DNA of 64,000 nucleotides from Flavonifractor porci (GTDB taxonomy: Bacteria; Bacillota; Clostridia; Oscillospirales; Oscillospiraceae). How positions within the stretch are numbered: position 1 is the first letter of the stretch; each line of letters starts with the position of its first letter. The position numbers and the translations under genes are program-made. The DNA lies in the NCBI RefSeq assembly GCF_037572415.1, contig NZ_JBBHLB010000013.1, positions 25,084-89,083 on the forward strand, in the 5' to 3' direction. Under the pieces are notes generated by a model. That model was given only the letters and a program-made list of their open reading frames with translations. It ran no database searches and was not told where the DNA came from. Shown in pieces: positions 39,900 to 48,338 of the stretch.

Positions 39900-41159
39900 T
39901 CAGCACTTCTCGAAAATGGTGGCGACACCCATGCCGCCGCCGATGCACAGGGTGGCCAGACCCTTCTTGGCGTCGTCGCGCTTGGCCATCTCGTGCAGCA
40001 GGGTGACGATGATGCGGGCGCCGGAAGCGCCCACGGGGTGGCCGATGGAGATGGCGCCGCCGTTGACGTTGACCTTCTCCATGTCGAAGCCCAGCTCACG
40101 GGCCACGGCGATGGACTGAGCGGCAAAGGCCTCGTTGGCCTCCACCAGGTCGATGTCCTCGATGGTCACGCCGGCCTTGGCCATGGCGTTGCGGGAGGCG
40201 GGCACGGGGCCCACGCCCATGATCTTGGGATCCACGCCCCCCTGGCCCCAGCCGATCAGCTTGGCCATGGGCTTCAGGCCGTACTTCTCCACAGCCTCGC
40301 CGGAGGCCAGCACGATGGCGGCGGCGCCGTCGTTGATGCCGGAGGCGTTGGCGGCGGTGACCCGCTGGACGTGCTGCTTGGCGTCGTCGGTGTGGACCTG
40401 GGTGACCTCAAAGGTGTGGACGATCTCGTCCTCCACGCCCTCGGGACCCACGGGGAAGGCGCCGCGCAGCTTGGCCACGGATTCCATGGTGACGCCGGCC
40501 TTGGGGAACTCATCCACCTTGAACTCCACCATTTCCTTCTTCTTCTTGATCATGACGGGCACGATCTCGTCGGCGAACTTGCCGGCGGCCTGGGCGGCCT
40601 CGGTCTTGTTCTGAGAGGACACGGCGAAGGCGTCCATCTCCTCGCGGGTGATGCCCCACACGTCGGCGATGTTCTCAGCGGTGGTGCCCATGTGGTAGTT
40701 GTTGTAAGCGTCCCACAGGCCGTCCTTGATCATGGTGTCCACGACCTTCTTGTCGCCCATGCGGGCGCCCCAGCGCTCAGCGGGCAGAGCGTAGGGAGCG
40801 GCGGACATATTCTCGGTGCCGCCGGCCACGATCACGTCGGCGTCGCCGGCCAGGATGGCGCGGGCGCCCTCGATGACGCTCTTCATGCCGGAGCCGCACA
40901 CCATACCCACGGTGTAGGCGGGCACGGAGTAGGGCAGGCCGGCCTTCACGCCCACCTGACGGGCGGGGTTCTGGCCCTGGGCGGCGGTGAGGATACAGCC
41001 AAACATCAGCTCGTCCACCTGCTCAGGCTTCAGGCCGGAGCGGTTCAGGGCCTCCTTGACCACAACGGCGCCCAGATCGGTGGCGGGAGTGTCCTTCAGG
41101 CTGCCCCCGAAGGAGCCGACAGCAGTACGGCAGCAGTTGACTACGTAGACTTCTTTCAT
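39900..41159 (-). CDS. thlA: Acetyl-CoA acetyltransferase (thiolase)
   Basis: A 419-residue biosynthetic-type thiolase condensing two acetyl-CoA to acetoacetyl-CoA. The acyl-accepting Cys is in MVCGSGMKSV near 88-97, NASGINDGAAAIV near 269-281, HPVGASGAR near 372-380, and the second Cys in CIGGGMGVA near 409-417. Slightly longer than the usual 390-400 residues. GGAGGT lies 9 nt before the ATG. It is first in an operon with ctfA-ctfB. Confidence 0.95.
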   Translation of the reverse strand: MKEVYVVNCCRTAVGSFGGSLKDTPATDLGAVVVKEALNRSGLKPEQVDELMFGCILTAAQGQNPARQVGVKAGLPYSVPAYTVGMVCGSGMKSVIEGARAILAGDADVIVAGGTENMSAAPYALPAERWGARMGDKKVVDTMIKDGLWDAYNNYHMGTTAENIADVWGITREEMDAFAVSSQNKTEAAQAAGKFADEIVPVMIKKKKEMVEFKVDEFPKAGVTMESVAKLRGAFPVGPEGVEDEIVHTFEVTQVHTDDAKQHVQRVTAANASGINDGAAAIVLASGEAVEKYGLKPMAKLIGWGQGGVDPKIMGVGPVPASRNAMAKAGVTIEDIDLVEANEAFAAQSIAVARELGFDMEKVNVNGGAISIGHPVGASGARIIVTLLHEMAKRDDAKKGLATLCIGGGMGVATIFEKC

Positions 41160-41212
41160 TGTGAATGACCTCCAGATAATTTCAATTTCTCCCCTAATAA
41201 ACCCTTCGTTTC

Positions 41213-41241
41213 ATTATACCCCCGCTATTTCTAAAAATCAA
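41213..41241 (-). promoter_or_regulatory. Promoter of thiolase-ctfAB operon
   Basis: On the minus strand TTGATT and a perfect TATAAT are 17 bp apart, 53 bp before the thiolase ATG. Confidence 0.8.
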
Positions 41242-41314
41242 CTGTGGAAAGTGAGCAAGCAAGCGGGAGGGGCGGCCAGCCAGTTTGTACCAGCGCAGCA
41301 GAGGCAGGATAGGG

Positions 41315-41343
41315 TTGCGGGCCGGGGTGCGGGGGGATATAAT
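41315..41343 (+). promoter_or_regulatory. Promoter of HD-domain gene
   Basis: TTGCGG and a perfect TATAAT are 17 bp apart, 36 bp before the GTG start. It is divergent from the thiolase promoter. Confidence 0.75.
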
Positions 41344-41379
41344 AAGGGGGGAGCAAGACCGGAGAGGAGGTATGGTATT

Positions 41380-41892
41380 GTGCGGGAAGAACACTGGGCG
41401 GCCTATCTGGACTGCGTGGGGGAGCTGCTGGTGTCCCAGCCGGTGCAGGCCATGAAGGAGATCCGTCATCATCCGGGGGTGTCCTGTTTTGAGCACAGCC
41501 TGTTCGTGTCCTATGTGGCCTTCCGCCTGGCCCGGCGGTGGGGGCGGGACGGACGGGCGGCGGCCCGGGCGGGACTGCTCCATGATCTGTATCTGTACGA
41601 CCCTAAAAGCCTGCCCTCCTATAAACAGTGCTTTGCCCATCCTCTGGCGGCGGAGCGCAATGCCAGGGATCTGTGCGGAGGTTTGAGCCGGGAGGAGGAG
41701 AACGGCATCCTGGCCCATATGTGGCCTCTGGCCTCCAGGGCCCCCCGCAGCCGGACGGCGGCGGCGGTGTGCCTGGCCGACAAGCTGTGCGCCACGGCGG
41801 AGGTGCTGGGTATCTGGCGGCGGACCGCCCTGTACCGGACGGCATGTCTGCCCCGGCCCGCCTTCGGTGGAAACGCGGTAAAGAAAGGGTAA
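41380..41892 (+). CDS. HD-domain phosphohydrolase
   Basis: A 170-residue HD-superfamily protein. Metal-binding residues H39 (FEHSLFVSY) and H68-D69 (AGLLHDLYLYD) are visible; a later Asp (LADKLC) completes the set. Small HD proteins of this kind are nucleotide or phosphate-ester hydrolases; the substrate is unknown. The GTG start is 9 nt from AGGAGG. It has its own promoter. Confidence 0.8.
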   Translation: MREEHWAAYLDCVGELLVSQPVQAMKEIRHHPGVSCFEHSLFVSYVAFRLARRWGRDGRAAARAGLLHDLYLYDPKSLPSYKQCFAHPLAAERNARDLCGGLSREEENGILAHMWPLASRAPRSRTAAAVCLADKLCATAEVLGIWRRTALYRTACLPRPAFGGNAVKKG

Positions 41893-41978
41893 AGACCGCT
41901 CTTTCCTTGTGCAAGGGGCCCAAGTTGGAAAAAAAGACGGGATTTTTTCAAAATTTCGGTGCATTTTCCCGACTGTTT

Positions 41979-41987
41979 TGCTATAAT
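41979..41987 (+). promoter_or_regulatory. Extended -10 promoter of the glmU-like gene
   Basis: TGCTATAAT, a perfect extended -10, without a clear -35, about 78 bp before the glmU-like ATG. Confidence 0.6.
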
Positions 41988-42065
41988 GATTTTAGAATAC
42001 GCCCCGGTGCGGACTGTCCGCCCGGCGAACAGGCAAATCCATTGTTTTTTGAGGTGATCTCAGGT

Positions 42066-43256
42066 ATGAGCGCGACTGGAGCGGTAGTGTTCCTGCCCCG
42101 GGAGGGGACCGGCGTGTCTCCCATGCTGGAGGAGCTGCTCTTTGATCCGGCTGCCCTGTGGCTGGCCCAGGCGCTGGAGAGCGCCGGCGTGCAACAGTTT
42201 TTTGTGGTGTGCCACAGCGACGACCGGGAAAAGGCGGAGGCCTGCTTCCCTGTGGAAACGGAATTCGTCACCGGCGGCACCGAGGACGCCCTGGACCAGC
42301 TGATGGCCTTTCTGGGCAAGCTGGAGGGAAAGGTGCTCATCCTGACCCGGCCGGTGCTCCTCTCCTGGCAGAGCGCCCGGCAGCTGGTGGATGACAGCGC
42401 CGCCGGTCCTCTGGATAATAAGGATACTGGCGTGTGCCGCATTGACGCGGCCCTGCTGGCCCAGGCTCTGGCCGACGGCAGCGGCCTGGACGAGGCCCTG
42501 AAGGAAAACGCCGACAAGCTGGGCGGCCGCAGCATCTGGTATCAGAGCGCCGCCCTGCTCAAGAGCGGCCCCGAGGGCCGGGTGGAGGCCGAGCTGACCG
42601 CCCGCAATTACGGAGCCTACCGCCTGCTGGAAAGCGGCGTACGTATGATGGACCCCAACACCTGTTATGCCGGACCCCGGGTCCGGGTGGGCAGGGGCAC
42701 GGTGATCCTGCCCGGCACCATCCTGCGGGGCGAGACGGTGATCGGGACCGGCTGTGAGCTGGGCCCCAATACCATGATCCGGGACTGCGCCCTGGGCGAT
42801 AACGTGACGGTCAATGCCTCCCAGCTCAGCGAGAGCACCGTGGACGCCGGCGCCAAAATCGGACCCTTCGCCTGTATCCGTCCCAGCTGTCACGTGGGCG
42901 CCAATGTAAGGGTAGGCGGCTTTGTGGAACTGAAGAACTCCACCGTGGGAGAGGATAGCAAGATCTCCCACCTGACCTATGTGGGAGATGCCGACGTGGG
43001 CTGCCGGGTGGACCTGGGCTGCGGCACCGTCACCGTCAACTATGACGGGGTGGGCAAGTACCGCACCGCCATCGGCGACGACGCCTTTATCGGCTGCAAC
43101 ACCAATCTGGTTGCCCCCGTGCGGGTAGGAGACGGCGCCTACACCGCCGCCGGCTCCACCATCACCGACGACGTGCCCGCCGACTCCCTGGCCATCGCCC
43201 GGCCCCGCCAGGCGGTGAAGAAGCAGTGGGCTGCCCGCCGGTCCAGAAGAAAGTGA
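42066..43256 (+). CDS. glmU: GlmU-like protein with degenerate uridyltransferase half
   Basis: A 396-residue protein. The C-terminal half (about 200-380) is a left-handed beta-helix of the GlmU type with the acetyltransferase His in KISHLTYVGDADVG near 299-312, followed by GCGTVTVNYDG and AAGSTITDDVP. The N-terminal half (about 190 residues, usual 230) lacks the LAAGxGTRM nucleotide loop and the gDxPL metal motif, having VVFLPREGTG and LILTRPVLL instead. It may be only a glucosamine-1-phosphate acetyltransferase. Its place before prs-pth-mfd matches glmU of Bacillus. GAGGTGA lies 10 nt before the ATG. Confidence 0.8.
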   Translation: MSATGAVVFLPREGTGVSPMLEELLFDPAALWLAQALESAGVQQFFVVCHSDDREKAEACFPVETEFVTGGTEDALDQLMAFLGKLEGKVLILTRPVLLSWQSARQLVDDSAAGPLDNKDTGVCRIDAALLAQALADGSGLDEALKENADKLGGRSIWYQSAALLKSGPEGRVEAELTARNYGAYRLLESGVRMMDPNTCYAGPRVRVGRGTVILPGTILRGETVIGTGCELGPNTMIRDCALGDNVTVNASQLSESTVDAGAKIGPFACIRPSCHVGANVRVGGFVELKNSTVGEDSKISHLTYVGDADVGCRVDLGCGTVTVNYDGVGKYRTAIGDDAFIGCNTNLVAPVRVGDGAYTAAGSTITDDVPADSLAIARPRQAVKKQWAARRSRRK

Positions 43257-43340
43257 ACCCGTCCCGCTGATGGGACAGAAAATAATTCCGATCTGAACCA
43301 AAGACAAAGAACACTAATTTTGTGAGAGGATGTTTGAAAG

Positions 43341-44300
<960 letters not shown>

Positions 44301-44381
44301 TGACCGTCCAGGGGGGACGTTGTCTGCCATAAAAGGTGGCTTGCGCCTGATTGGCATCGAATCTGCCCCCGGCAGGTTCGA

Positions 44382-44418
44382 CCCTAGATACGAAACCACC
44401 GCGCCGATACAGGGCACG
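44382..44418 (+). repeat. CCCTAGATAC repeat, copy 1
   Basis: CCCTAGATAC and CCGCGCCG, with AAACC between, match the segment at 59351-59386 at 23 of the first 25 positions. It adjoins copy 2 of the multi-hairpin element. The 44301-44381 stretch before it holds only a small CTGCC/GGCAG hairpin. Confidence 0.55.
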
Positions 44419-44423
44419 GTAAA

Positions 44424-44605
44424 AGAGCCTCGCAGAGTTCGTGCCCGCAGGCACGAAAACGATCTTATCTGTTTTCAGCCGCGACATGTGCGTGGCTGAA
44501 AACACTTCTCAGCCTGCAAGTGTGGGATCTGTCCGCTTTGGCGGACAGATCCTGCGTGCAGCGGGCTGCATCCCATTCAAACAAGTGGCTGCGGCCACTT
44601 GTTTG
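44424..44605 (-). repeat. Dispersed multi-hairpin element, copy 2
   Basis: Read on the minus strand: P0 44605-44578 (12-bp arms CAAACAAGTGGC/GCCACTTGTTTG), GATGCAGCCCGCTGC junction, a 12-bp inner stem (GGATCTGTCCGC and complement, 44548-44525), P2 44504-44470 (TGTTTTCAGCC/GGCTGAAAACA, 13-nt loop with CATGTC), P3 44457-44438 (TTCGTGCC/GGCACGAA, loop TGCG) and tail ACTCTGCGAGGCTCTTTT. P0, P2 and P3 differ from copy 1 on both arms and remain paired. Confidence 0.75.
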
Positions 44606-44614
44606 ACAAATTTA

Positions 44615-44638
44615 GGGCGGGGGCTTGCCCCCGCCTTT
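44615..44638 (+). other. GC-rich hairpin before pth
   Basis: GGCGGGGGC and GCCCCCGCC form a 9-bp stem followed by TTTG, 20 bp before the pth start. It may stop transcripts from prs, or regulate pth. The whole 44301-44657 gap is otherwise repeats. Confidence 0.45.
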
Positions 44639-44657
44639 GCCTGTTTAAGGAGCCATT

Positions 44658-45254
44658 ATGTTTTTCAACAAAAATCGAGCCTCCGGCGTGGAGTGGCTGG
44701 TGGTGGGCCTGGGCAATCCCGGGGACAAATATGAAAATACCCGGCACAACGTGGGCTTTCTCGCCATCGACCATATCGCCGAGGAGCAGCGGGTACCGGT
44801 GCAGAAGCTGAAGTACCGCGCCCTCACCAACACGGTGGAGCTGGGGGGCGCCAAGGTGCTGCTCATGAAGCCGGTGACCTATATGAACCTGTCCGGCGAG
44901 GCGGTGGGGGAGGCCGCCCGGTTTTACAAGATCCCTGCCGACCATGTGCTGGTCATCTCCGACGACGTGTCCCTGCCCATCGGCAAACTGCGTATCCGCA
45001 AGGGGGGCTCCGCCGGGGGCCACAACGGCCTGAAAAATATCATCCAGCACCTGGGCACCGACCAGTTCCCCCGGGTGAAGGTGGGCGTGGGGGAGAAGCC
45101 CCATCCCGATTACGACATGGCCGACTGGGTGCTCTCCAAGTTTGTGGGGGAGGACCTCAAGACCATCACCGCCGCCATCGAGAAGGCGGGCAAGGCGGTG
45201 GAGTGCCTCATTGCTGAGGGGCCCGACAAGGCCATGAACAAATTCAACGGCTGA
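44658..45254 (+). CDS. pth: Peptidyl-tRNA hydrolase
   Basis: A 198-residue Pth that releases tRNA from prematurely dropped peptidyl-tRNA. VVGLGNPGDKYENTRHNVGFLAID near 15-38 carries the catalytic His and Asn; KPVTYMNLSGEAV near 74-86 and SDDVSLPIGKLRIRKGGSAGGHNGLKNI near 99-126 complete the active site. AAGGAGCC lies 6 nt before the ATG. In the glmU-prs-pth-mfd order. Confidence 0.97.
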   Translation: MFFNKNRASGVEWLVVGLGNPGDKYENTRHNVGFLAIDHIAEEQRVPVQKLKYRALTNTVELGGAKVLLMKPVTYMNLSGEAVGEAARFYKIPADHVLVISDDVSLPIGKLRIRKGGSAGGHNGLKNIIQHLGTDQFPRVKVGVGEKPHPDYDMADWVLSKFVGEDLKTITAAIEKAGKAVECLIAEGPDKAMNKFNG

Positions 45255-45261
45255 GGAAAAT

Positions 45262-45717
45262 ATGATTACTTTTCGCAAAATTGATCAAAGAAATTACATG
45301 GACTGCATCTGTCTGAAGGTGAGAGACGACCAGACCGGCTTTGTGGCAGATAATGCCCGCTCTTTGGCAGAGGCCCGGTTTGAAGAGGGCCTGTACACCC
45401 GGGCCGTCTATTCCGATGACACGATGGTGGGCTTTGTCCTGTTTGATTATGACCCCGAAATTCCGGGCTGGTGCATGAGCCGGTTTATGATCGGCGCACA
45501 GTATCAGGGACAGGGACTGGGCAAAGAGGCGGTACGCCGTTTCCTGGAGTTTATGAAAGAAGAGAGGAAGGTAGAGGAGCTCTATCTTCATGTGGAATTG
45601 GAAAATACGGCGGCCTATCAGATGTACGAAAAGCTGGGCTTTCAAACCGTGGGAGAGATTCAGTATACCTTTGACGGAACCACCTACCGGGAGCGGCGCA
45701 TGATGCGCCGGCTTTGA
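45262..45717 (+). CDS. GNAT acetyltransferase, diamine-acetyltransferase type
   Basis: A 151-residue GNAT protein. The acetyl-CoA loop QYQGQGLGKEAVRRFLEFM near 74-92 (Q-x-x-G-x-G/A) and the C-terminal ENTAAYQMYEKLGF near 112-125 are typical. It resembles spermine/spermidine acetyltransferases (BltD, PaiA type). It starts 7 bp after pth with TGAGGAAA as a modest binding site, and is followed by a terminator. Confidence 0.85.
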   Translation: MITFRKIDQRNYMDCICLKVRDDQTGFVADNARSLAEARFEEGLYTRAVYSDDTMVGFVLFDYDPEIPGWCMSRFMIGAQYQGQGLGKEAVRRFLEFMKEERKVEELYLHVELENTAAYQMYEKLGFQTVGEIQYTFDGTTYRERRMMRRL

Positions 45718-45747
45718 ACCTGTGGGCCGCTGTTGCCAAATCGTAAC

Positions 45748-45775
45748 TTGCAATTCCAACCGGGGATGCTAGGAT
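45748..45775 (+). promoter_or_regulatory. Possible promoter overlapping the acetyltransferase terminator
   Basis: TTGCAA and TAGGAT are 16 bp apart. The start would fall inside the following hairpin, so transcripts for the VanW operon would begin with part of the terminator stem. Weak. Confidence 0.3.
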
Positions 45776-45778
45776 AAA

Positions 45779-45804
45779 AGGAGCGGGCGCGCCCGCTCCT
45801 TTTT
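45779..45804 (+). terminator. Terminator of prs-pth-acetyltransferase
   Basis: A 20-bp palindrome (GGAGCGGGCG and its complement) immediately followed by TTTTT. Confidence 0.85.
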
Positions 45805-45840
45805 CACAGGGGGGCGCGCCGGATTTGGGAGGTGGTCTCC

Positions 45841-46671
45841 ATGGCGGGACGCAGGCTGTTTTGTCAGTATGGTCCGGTGTGCTACCGGATCTCCCTGTGG
45901 AAAGAGGGGAAACGCAAGGCCCTGGCGGATTGGCGGACCGGGGCGCACTGGTCCACCTGGCGGTGTGAGGAGGAGCTGCCCGTGCTCCTCAAGGGGCACC
46001 GCTCCCCGGTGCTCCGGCGTTTGAGCGGAGTGGATATGGACCTGCAGCGCAGCAAGCGGACCAATCTGGCCCTGGCCGCCGCCCACATCGACGGGGTGGT
46101 GGTGGCGCCGGGGGAGAGCTTCTCCTTCTGGCGCCTGGTGGGCAAGCCCTCCGCCCGGAAGGGCTACCAGGACGGGCTCACCATTGCAAGCGGGACCCTG
46201 GGCCGGGCGGTGGGGGGCGGGCTGTGCCAGCTGGCCAACCTGATCCACTACCTGGTGCTCCACAGCCCCCTCACCGTCACCGAGCTGCACCACCACTCGG
46301 ACGCCCTCTTTCCCGACGACCGCCGCCGGGTGCCCTTCGGCACCGGCACCTCCATTTTTTATCCCCATGTGGATTACCGCTTCCGCAACGACACCGACCA
46401 GCCGGTCCAGCTGCGGGTGTGGCTGGACGAGGACGATCTGTGCGGCGAGCTGAGGGGGACGGCCCCCTTCCCCCTGCGCTACCGGCTGCGGGAGGAGGGG
46501 AGCGGTTATGTCCGGGAGGGTGAGGAATACTACCGGGTAAGCCAGGTCTACCGCATGGCCTGCGACCGGGCCACCGGGGCGGAAGTGGGCCGGCAGCTGC
46601 TGCTGGACAACCACTCCAAGGTGCTCTTTGATCCCGCCCTCATCCCGGCGGATCAGATGTTACCGCGCTGA
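45841..46671 (+). CDS. VanW-family protein
   Basis: A 276-residue protein with a VanW domain at about 45-240. Markers are TNLALAAAHIDGVVVAPGESFSFW near 76-99, AVGGGLCQLANLIHYLVLHS near 120-139, and PFGTGTSIFYPHVDYRFRN near 160-178. VanW occurs in some vancomycin-resistance operons and more widely in Clostridia; its activity is unknown. No signal peptide is seen. The ATG is 8 nt from GGGAGG. It begins a run with an adenylation enzyme and a carrier protein. Confidence 0.88.
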   Translation: MAGRRLFCQYGPVCYRISLWKEGKRKALADWRTGAHWSTWRCEEELPVLLKGHRSPVLRRLSGVDMDLQRSKRTNLALAAAHIDGVVVAPGESFSFWRLVGKPSARKGYQDGLTIASGTLGRAVGGGLCQLANLIHYLVLHSPLTVTELHHHSDALFPDDRRRVPFGTGTSIFYPHVDYRFRNDTDQPVQLRVWLDEDDLCGELRGTAPFPLRYRLREEGSGYVREGEEYYRVSQVYRMACDRATGAEVGRQLLLDNHSKVLFDPALIPADQMLPR

Positions 46672-46683
46672 AAGGAGAGCGCT

Positions 46684-48027
46684 ATGCTGCTGGAACGAAT
46701 CAAGGCCCACAGTGAATCTCTGGGGGACCGGCCCGCCCTGATGGCGGGGGAGGAAGTGGTCCGCTGGGGGGAGCTGTGGCCCATGGCCCAGGGGCTGGCG
46801 GCCAAGCTAAAGGTGGAAGGGACCGGCCCGGTGGCCCTCATCGGGGACCCGGGTGAGGTTTGGGTGCCGGTGGCCTTTGTGGCCTGCCTGCTGGCGGGGC
46901 GGCCCTACCTGCCTCTGGACCCCCTGTTGCCCCTGGCGGGACAGCGGGAACTGCTGGAGCAGGCGGGGGCGGTCCTGCTGGACCGGCAAAAAGCGGAGGA
47001 GGGCTTTTCCTCCGGATCGTCCTGCCCGTCCCCCGACGACCCCAACCGCATCGCCTATGAGATCTTTACCTCGGGCAGCACCGGAACGCCCAAGCTGGTG
47101 GAGGTGAGCCTGAGCAATCTGGAGCACTTCCTTCGTTGGGCCTCCGCTCTGCCGGAGATCGCCGCCGTCCTGGGCGGGACGGCGGTAGGTCAGGCCGCCT
47201 GGTCCTTTGACCTGTCGGTGGCCGACCTCTATCTGTCCCTGCTGGGGGGCGGCACCCATGTGGCCCTCACCCCAGGGGAAAAGGAGAACTTTGCCGCCCT
47301 GTTCCGCCGATTGGAGGAAAGCGACCTGTCTTTGCTGGTGGCCACCCCCTCCTTTTTGCGCCTCTGCCTGACGGAGCCATCCTTCGACCCCGCCAAGCTG
47401 CCCCGGCTGCGGACGGTCTTTTCCTGCGGGGAGGTATTGCCCCCCGCCGCCGCCCGGCGGCTGCTGGAGCGGTTTCCCGGCGTGGCCCTCCTCAACGCTT
47501 ACGGTCCCACCGAGGCCACCTGCGCCGTGTGCGCCGTCCCTATTTCCCGGGAGATGTGCGGTGGGCCCCTGCCCATCGGCACCGTTGGGGAGGGGGCTGT
47601 GGATATCTCCCTGGAGGAAGGGGAGATCGTCCTCACCGGAGCCAGTGTGGCACCACGGTTTGGGGGGAAGTATTCCACAGGGGACCTGGGTTATGTGGAA
47701 AACGGACTGCTCTACTGGGCGGGGCGGCGGGATTTACAGCTGAAGTACAAGGGGTACCGGCTGGAACCTGCCCGCATCGAAGGAGCGCTGGAGGCCCTGC
47801 CCCAGGTGGAGCGGGCGGCGGTGCTCCCCCGGCGGGATGGGGCGGGACAGGTGAAGGGCCTGACCGCCTTCGTGGAGGGGTCCGGGCTGGAGCCGGAAAC
47901 GCTGGCTCAGGCCCTGGCGGATTTGCTGCCCCCCTATCAGATTCCCAGTCAGTGGAGGCTGTTGGACCGGCTGCCCCTGACCCCCAACGGAAAATGCGAC
48001 CGGAAACGGCTGGAGGAGATGCTATGA
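46684..48027 (+). CDS. DltA-like AMP-dependent ligase
   Basis: A 447-residue ANL-superfamily adenylating enzyme. A3 FTSGSTGTPKLVEV near 122-135, A5 NAYGPTEATCAV near 269-280, A7 YSTGDLGYVENG near 330-341, the hinge region, and A10 LTPNGKCDRKRL near 433-444 with the catalytic Lys. Its short length and partner carrier protein resemble DltA, D-alanine to Dcp ligase. The carrier gene overlaps by 4 bp. No dltB or dltD, needed to pass D-alanine to teichoic acids, lies nearby. Another amino or hydroxy acid could be the substrate. Confidence 0.8.
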   Translation: MLLERIKAHSESLGDRPALMAGEEVVRWGELWPMAQGLAAKLKVEGTGPVALIGDPGEVWVPVAFVACLLAGRPYLPLDPLLPLAGQRELLEQAGAVLLDRQKAEEGFSSGSSCPSPDDPNRIAYEIFTSGSTGTPKLVEVSLSNLEHFLRWASALPEIAAVLGGTAVGQAAWSFDLSVADLYLSLLGGGTHVALTPGEKENFAALFRRLEESDLSLLVATPSFLRLCLTEPSFDPAKLPRLRTVFSCGEVLPPAAARRLLERFPGVALLNAYGPTEATCAVCAVPISREMCGGPLPIGTVGEGAVDISLEEGEIVLTGASVAPRFGGKYSTGDLGYVENGLLYWAGRRDLQLKYKGYRLEPARIEGALEALPQVERAAVLPRRDGAGQVKGLTAFVEGSGLEPETLAQALADLLPPYQIPSQWRLLDRLPLTPNGKCDRKRLEEML

Positions 48028-48269
48028 TGATGGGTGACGATGTGATCCGGGACCTGCTGGTGCAGGTCTGCGGCACTCAGGACGCCCTCCGCCCCGGAGC
48101 CGACCTGCTGGAGGAGGGTATCCTGGACTCCCTGGCTATGATCGACCTGCTGGAGGGACTGGAGGATCTGGGCATCCAGATCCAGCCCACCCGGGTGCCC
48201 AGGGACTCCTTCCGCACGGTGGAGGGCATTCTGGCCCTCTGCCGTCAGGCGGAGGGGGAGGCCCTCTGA
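48024..48269 (+). CDS. Acyl/aminoacyl carrier protein, DltC-like
   Basis: An 81-residue carrier. The phosphopantetheine serine is in LLEEGILDSLAMIDLLEGL near 30-48 (DSL). The C-terminus PRDSFRTVEGILALCRQ is typical of carriers such as DltC. Its ATG overlaps the ligase stop as ATGA, so the two are translated together. Confidence 0.85.
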   Translation: MMMGDDVIRDLLVQVCGTQDALRPGADLLEEGILDSLAMIDLLEGLEDLGIQIQPTRVPRDSFRTVEGILALCRQAEGEAL

Positions 48270-48338
48270 GGCTGACCCTTGCACCGGGGTAAGGTGCGCT
48301 TATGACTTCCAAATTTTTCTATATCTTCGAGGTGTACC

